From Gemmatimonadota bacterium (GTDB lineage Bacteria; Latescibacterota; UBA2968; UBA8231), in contig JAPOZF010000142.1 in NCBI GenBank assembly GCA_026706165.1, positions 4,410 to 11,139 of the forward strand: a DNA stretch of 6,730 nt. The letters are read 5' to 3'. Positions 5,339-6,730 of this stretch are shown one piece after another. The notes below the pieces were generated by a model that saw only the letters and a list, made by a program, of their open reading frames with translations, searched no databases and was not told the origin of the DNA. The position numbers were made by a program, and so were the translations under genes. The first letter of the stretch is position 1, and every line of letters begins with the position of its first letter.

Positions 5339-6730
5339 TTACTCTTCAAAACCACTTTCACTTCCGGCTGCGAGGCGGTCGAGCTCTTCCAGCAGCTGCC
5401 GCCGCGTGGACATGAACTCCCCCGGGTCCCCGGTGAAGTCGGTAAGGGAGCGCATCAGCCGGGCGCACAGCCGCCGGCCCGCGGCACCGGCGTCCCCTTT
5501 CCGCAGGCTCAGCATCTGCAGCAGCTCGTAATCCTCGATGCCGTCGCGGACGTTCTCGAACCGGAGCGACGACACCGGGCCCTCCTCCCCCGGATAGATC
5601 AGACAGCCGTCGCCGTTGGCGGTCCCGAACGAGGCGGGGTCCCAGCCGGTCCTGTTCGATCCCGCGGCGGTGCCCAGCGGCCCCTCCCCGCCGGGCCAGC
5701 GGTTGAGAGTGTAGTAGAGAAACCCGGTCACCCCCCGGCGCCAGGTCATCCACCAGAGCAGCCGCGCCTCGAGCAGCGGGTACTCGACGAACCAGTTGGC
5801 GAACGGAGCCGTGGGATCGATGCAGATGTACCACCAGACCTCCTTGCCCCGGGCGCGGGCGGCCGCGGCTGCGTCCTCGTCGTAGAGCGCGGTCAGCGGC
5901 ACCCAGATATCGACGACCTCGTCGAGGCCGCTCTCCAGGCCGTAGCTCGGATCCTTCGCCGTCGTCGCCGTCTTCACGTCCGGGAAACGCCGTTTCATGT
6001 ACCCGAAGGCGGCCCCGAGATTGTCGAAGTCCGCCGCGGTCGCCTCGTCGAAGCCGTAGATGAAAGCCAGGTGCAGCAAACCCCGGGAGCGCAGGAACCG
6101 CACCGTCGCCTCCAGGCTGTCGGCGATGGCGGCCAGCTCCTGCTCCGTGTATTCGCGGGCCCGCAGGTTTACGAGGTTGGCGGCGTTCAACCGGCGGCGC
6201 GCGGCGAGCTCGGCCAGCTCCTGCCCGCCCGGCGGCGAGCGCCGGTACAGGTGGGTGACGTTGAGCCGGTGCGCGGCGATGAAGTCGCGGTATTGTAGGT
6301 AAATGGCTTCGCCGCGGCGACTTCGTGACCCCGCCCGGGTCTCGGTCCCGTAGACCTTCTCCAGCATGTCGTCGTAGAGCGAGAAGGCGGTGCGGACCGT
6401 GGTGGAGTCGGGCAGAACGGGATGGTGCACGGTCACCTGAAGCGGCACGGAACCGGCCGGTTGCCCGTCCGCGGAGATCTCGACCGAACCCCGGTACACC
6501 CCCGGAGCGGTCGTATCGGCAGTCGCAAACGTCAGCCACAGCGGCGTCGCCTCGCCTGCCCTCGCCGCGACCCCGGACCGCGGCAGCAGGGGGTCCGGCC
6601 ACCAGCCGGCGAAATCGACGGCGTACTCCCCGGGGGCCTCGGTCTTCACGTACCCCACCACGTCGATGCGGCAGCCGCCGGGGGAAAAGAGGGTACTGCC
6701 GTCGGCGTGGCGCAGCGGGCCGACCGCGGC
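5339..6730 (-). CDS. DUF4091 / GH123-like glycoside hydrolase, N-terminus outside window
   Basis: 463 residues are visible; the frame is open to the window edge, and residues before the GTG at 6661 continue the fold, so that codon is internal. An N-terminal beta-sandwich (about 24-100 of the visible part, ending VPLQVTVHHPVLP) precedes an alpha/beta barrel. YGFDEAT contains an Asp-Glu pair (codons at 6047-6049 and 6044-6046) in the place where GH123 beta-N-acetylgalactosaminidases carry their substrate-assisting Asp and acid/base Glu. The tryptophan-rich WWYICIDP, LLWWMTWRRGVTGFLYY and LIYPG...RFENVRDGIEDYELL segments are typical of the DUF4091 domain. Known relatives are often exported; the signal peptide, if any, is off the window. 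It is upstream of the Gfo/Idh and PIG-L genes on the same strand, separated by 259 bp. Activity on N-acetylgalactosaminides is inferred from the fold, not shown. Confidence 0.85.
   Translation of the reverse strand, partial: AAVGPLRHADGSTLFSPGGCRIDVVGYVKTEAPGEYAVDFAGWWPDPLLPRSGVAARAGEATPLWLTFATADTTAPGVYRGSVEISADGQPAGSVPLQVTVHHPVLPDSTTVRTAFSLYDDMLEKVYGTETRAGSRSRRGEAIYLQYRDFIAAHRLNVTHLYRRSPPGGQELAELAARRRLNAANLVNLRAREYTEQELAAIADSLEATVRFLRSRGLLHLAFIYGFDEATAADFDNLGAAFGYMKRRFPDVKTATTAKDPSYGLESGLDEVVDIWVPLTALYDEDAAAAARARGKEVWWYICIDPTAPFANWFVEYPLLEARLLWWMTWRRGVTGFLYYTLNRWPGGEGPLGTAAGSNRTGWDPASFGTANGDGCLIYPGEEGPVSSLRFENVRDGIEDYELLQMLSLRKGDAGAAGRRLCARLMRSLTDFTGDPGEFMSTRRQLLEELDRLAAGSESGFEE

Noticed and set aside
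4910..6298. 462-codon plus-strand ORF opposite the glycosidase and Gfo/Idh genes
   Set aside because: It lies antisense to two well-supported enzymes, its translation is low-complexity Gly/Pro/Arg-rich, and it crosses the intergenic spacer.

Overview
The window is GC-rich bacterial DNA carrying six protein genes, two of them cut by the window edges. Shine-Dalgarno sites, sigma70-type promoters and hairpin-plus-T-run terminators are all readable. The sequence gives no firm lineage. A DUF4091/GH123-like glycosidase together with Gfo/Idh, PIG-L and SDR-epimerase genes is the kind of sugar-catabolism content seen in environmental high-GC bacteria, but that is a hint and not an assignment.

Layout. 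(1) 1-635, minus strand: the N-terminal 211 residues of a zinc-dependent medium-chain alcohol/polyol dehydrogenase, with a good promoter at 695-723 and a palindromic operator candidate at 780-795. (2) 636-1411: about 775 bp without a protein gene. It is not empty. On the minus strand it holds two consecutive promoter-to-terminator units that look like small structured RNA genes of about 90 and 175 nt. (3) 1412-2044, plus strand: a cytoplasmic DsbA-family oxidoreductase with a CxxC motif. (4) 2211-3200, plus strand: an extended-SDR NAD-dependent epimerase/dehydratase. (5) 3217-4096, minus strand: a PIG-L (LmbE-like) deacetylase reading frame interrupted by a one-base frameshift near 3883. (6) 4093-5079, minus strand: a Gfo/Idh/MocA oxidoreductase whose stop overlaps the PIG-L start as ATGA, so the two are translationally coupled. 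(7) 5080-5338: a spacer with GC hairpins and a repeated hairpin motif. (8) 5339 to beyond 6730, minus strand: a DUF4091 protein with a GH123-like Asp-Glu pair, its N-terminus outside the window.

How the genes may work together (inference). The right half reads as glycosidase, then sugar dehydrogenase, then sugar/amino-sugar deacetylase on the minus strand, converging on an SDR sugar epimerase. A further polyol-type dehydrogenase sits on the left. This fits uptake and breakdown of a complex, possibly N-acetylated, carbohydrate. No transporter or regulator gene is visible here. The DsbA-family gene looks unrelated to that pathway.

The least expected part is 1012-1347: back-to-back minus-strand promoters, each with 17-bp spacing, each followed by a structured short transcript and its own terminator, and the first overlapping a candidate plus-strand promoter for the DsbA-family gene.
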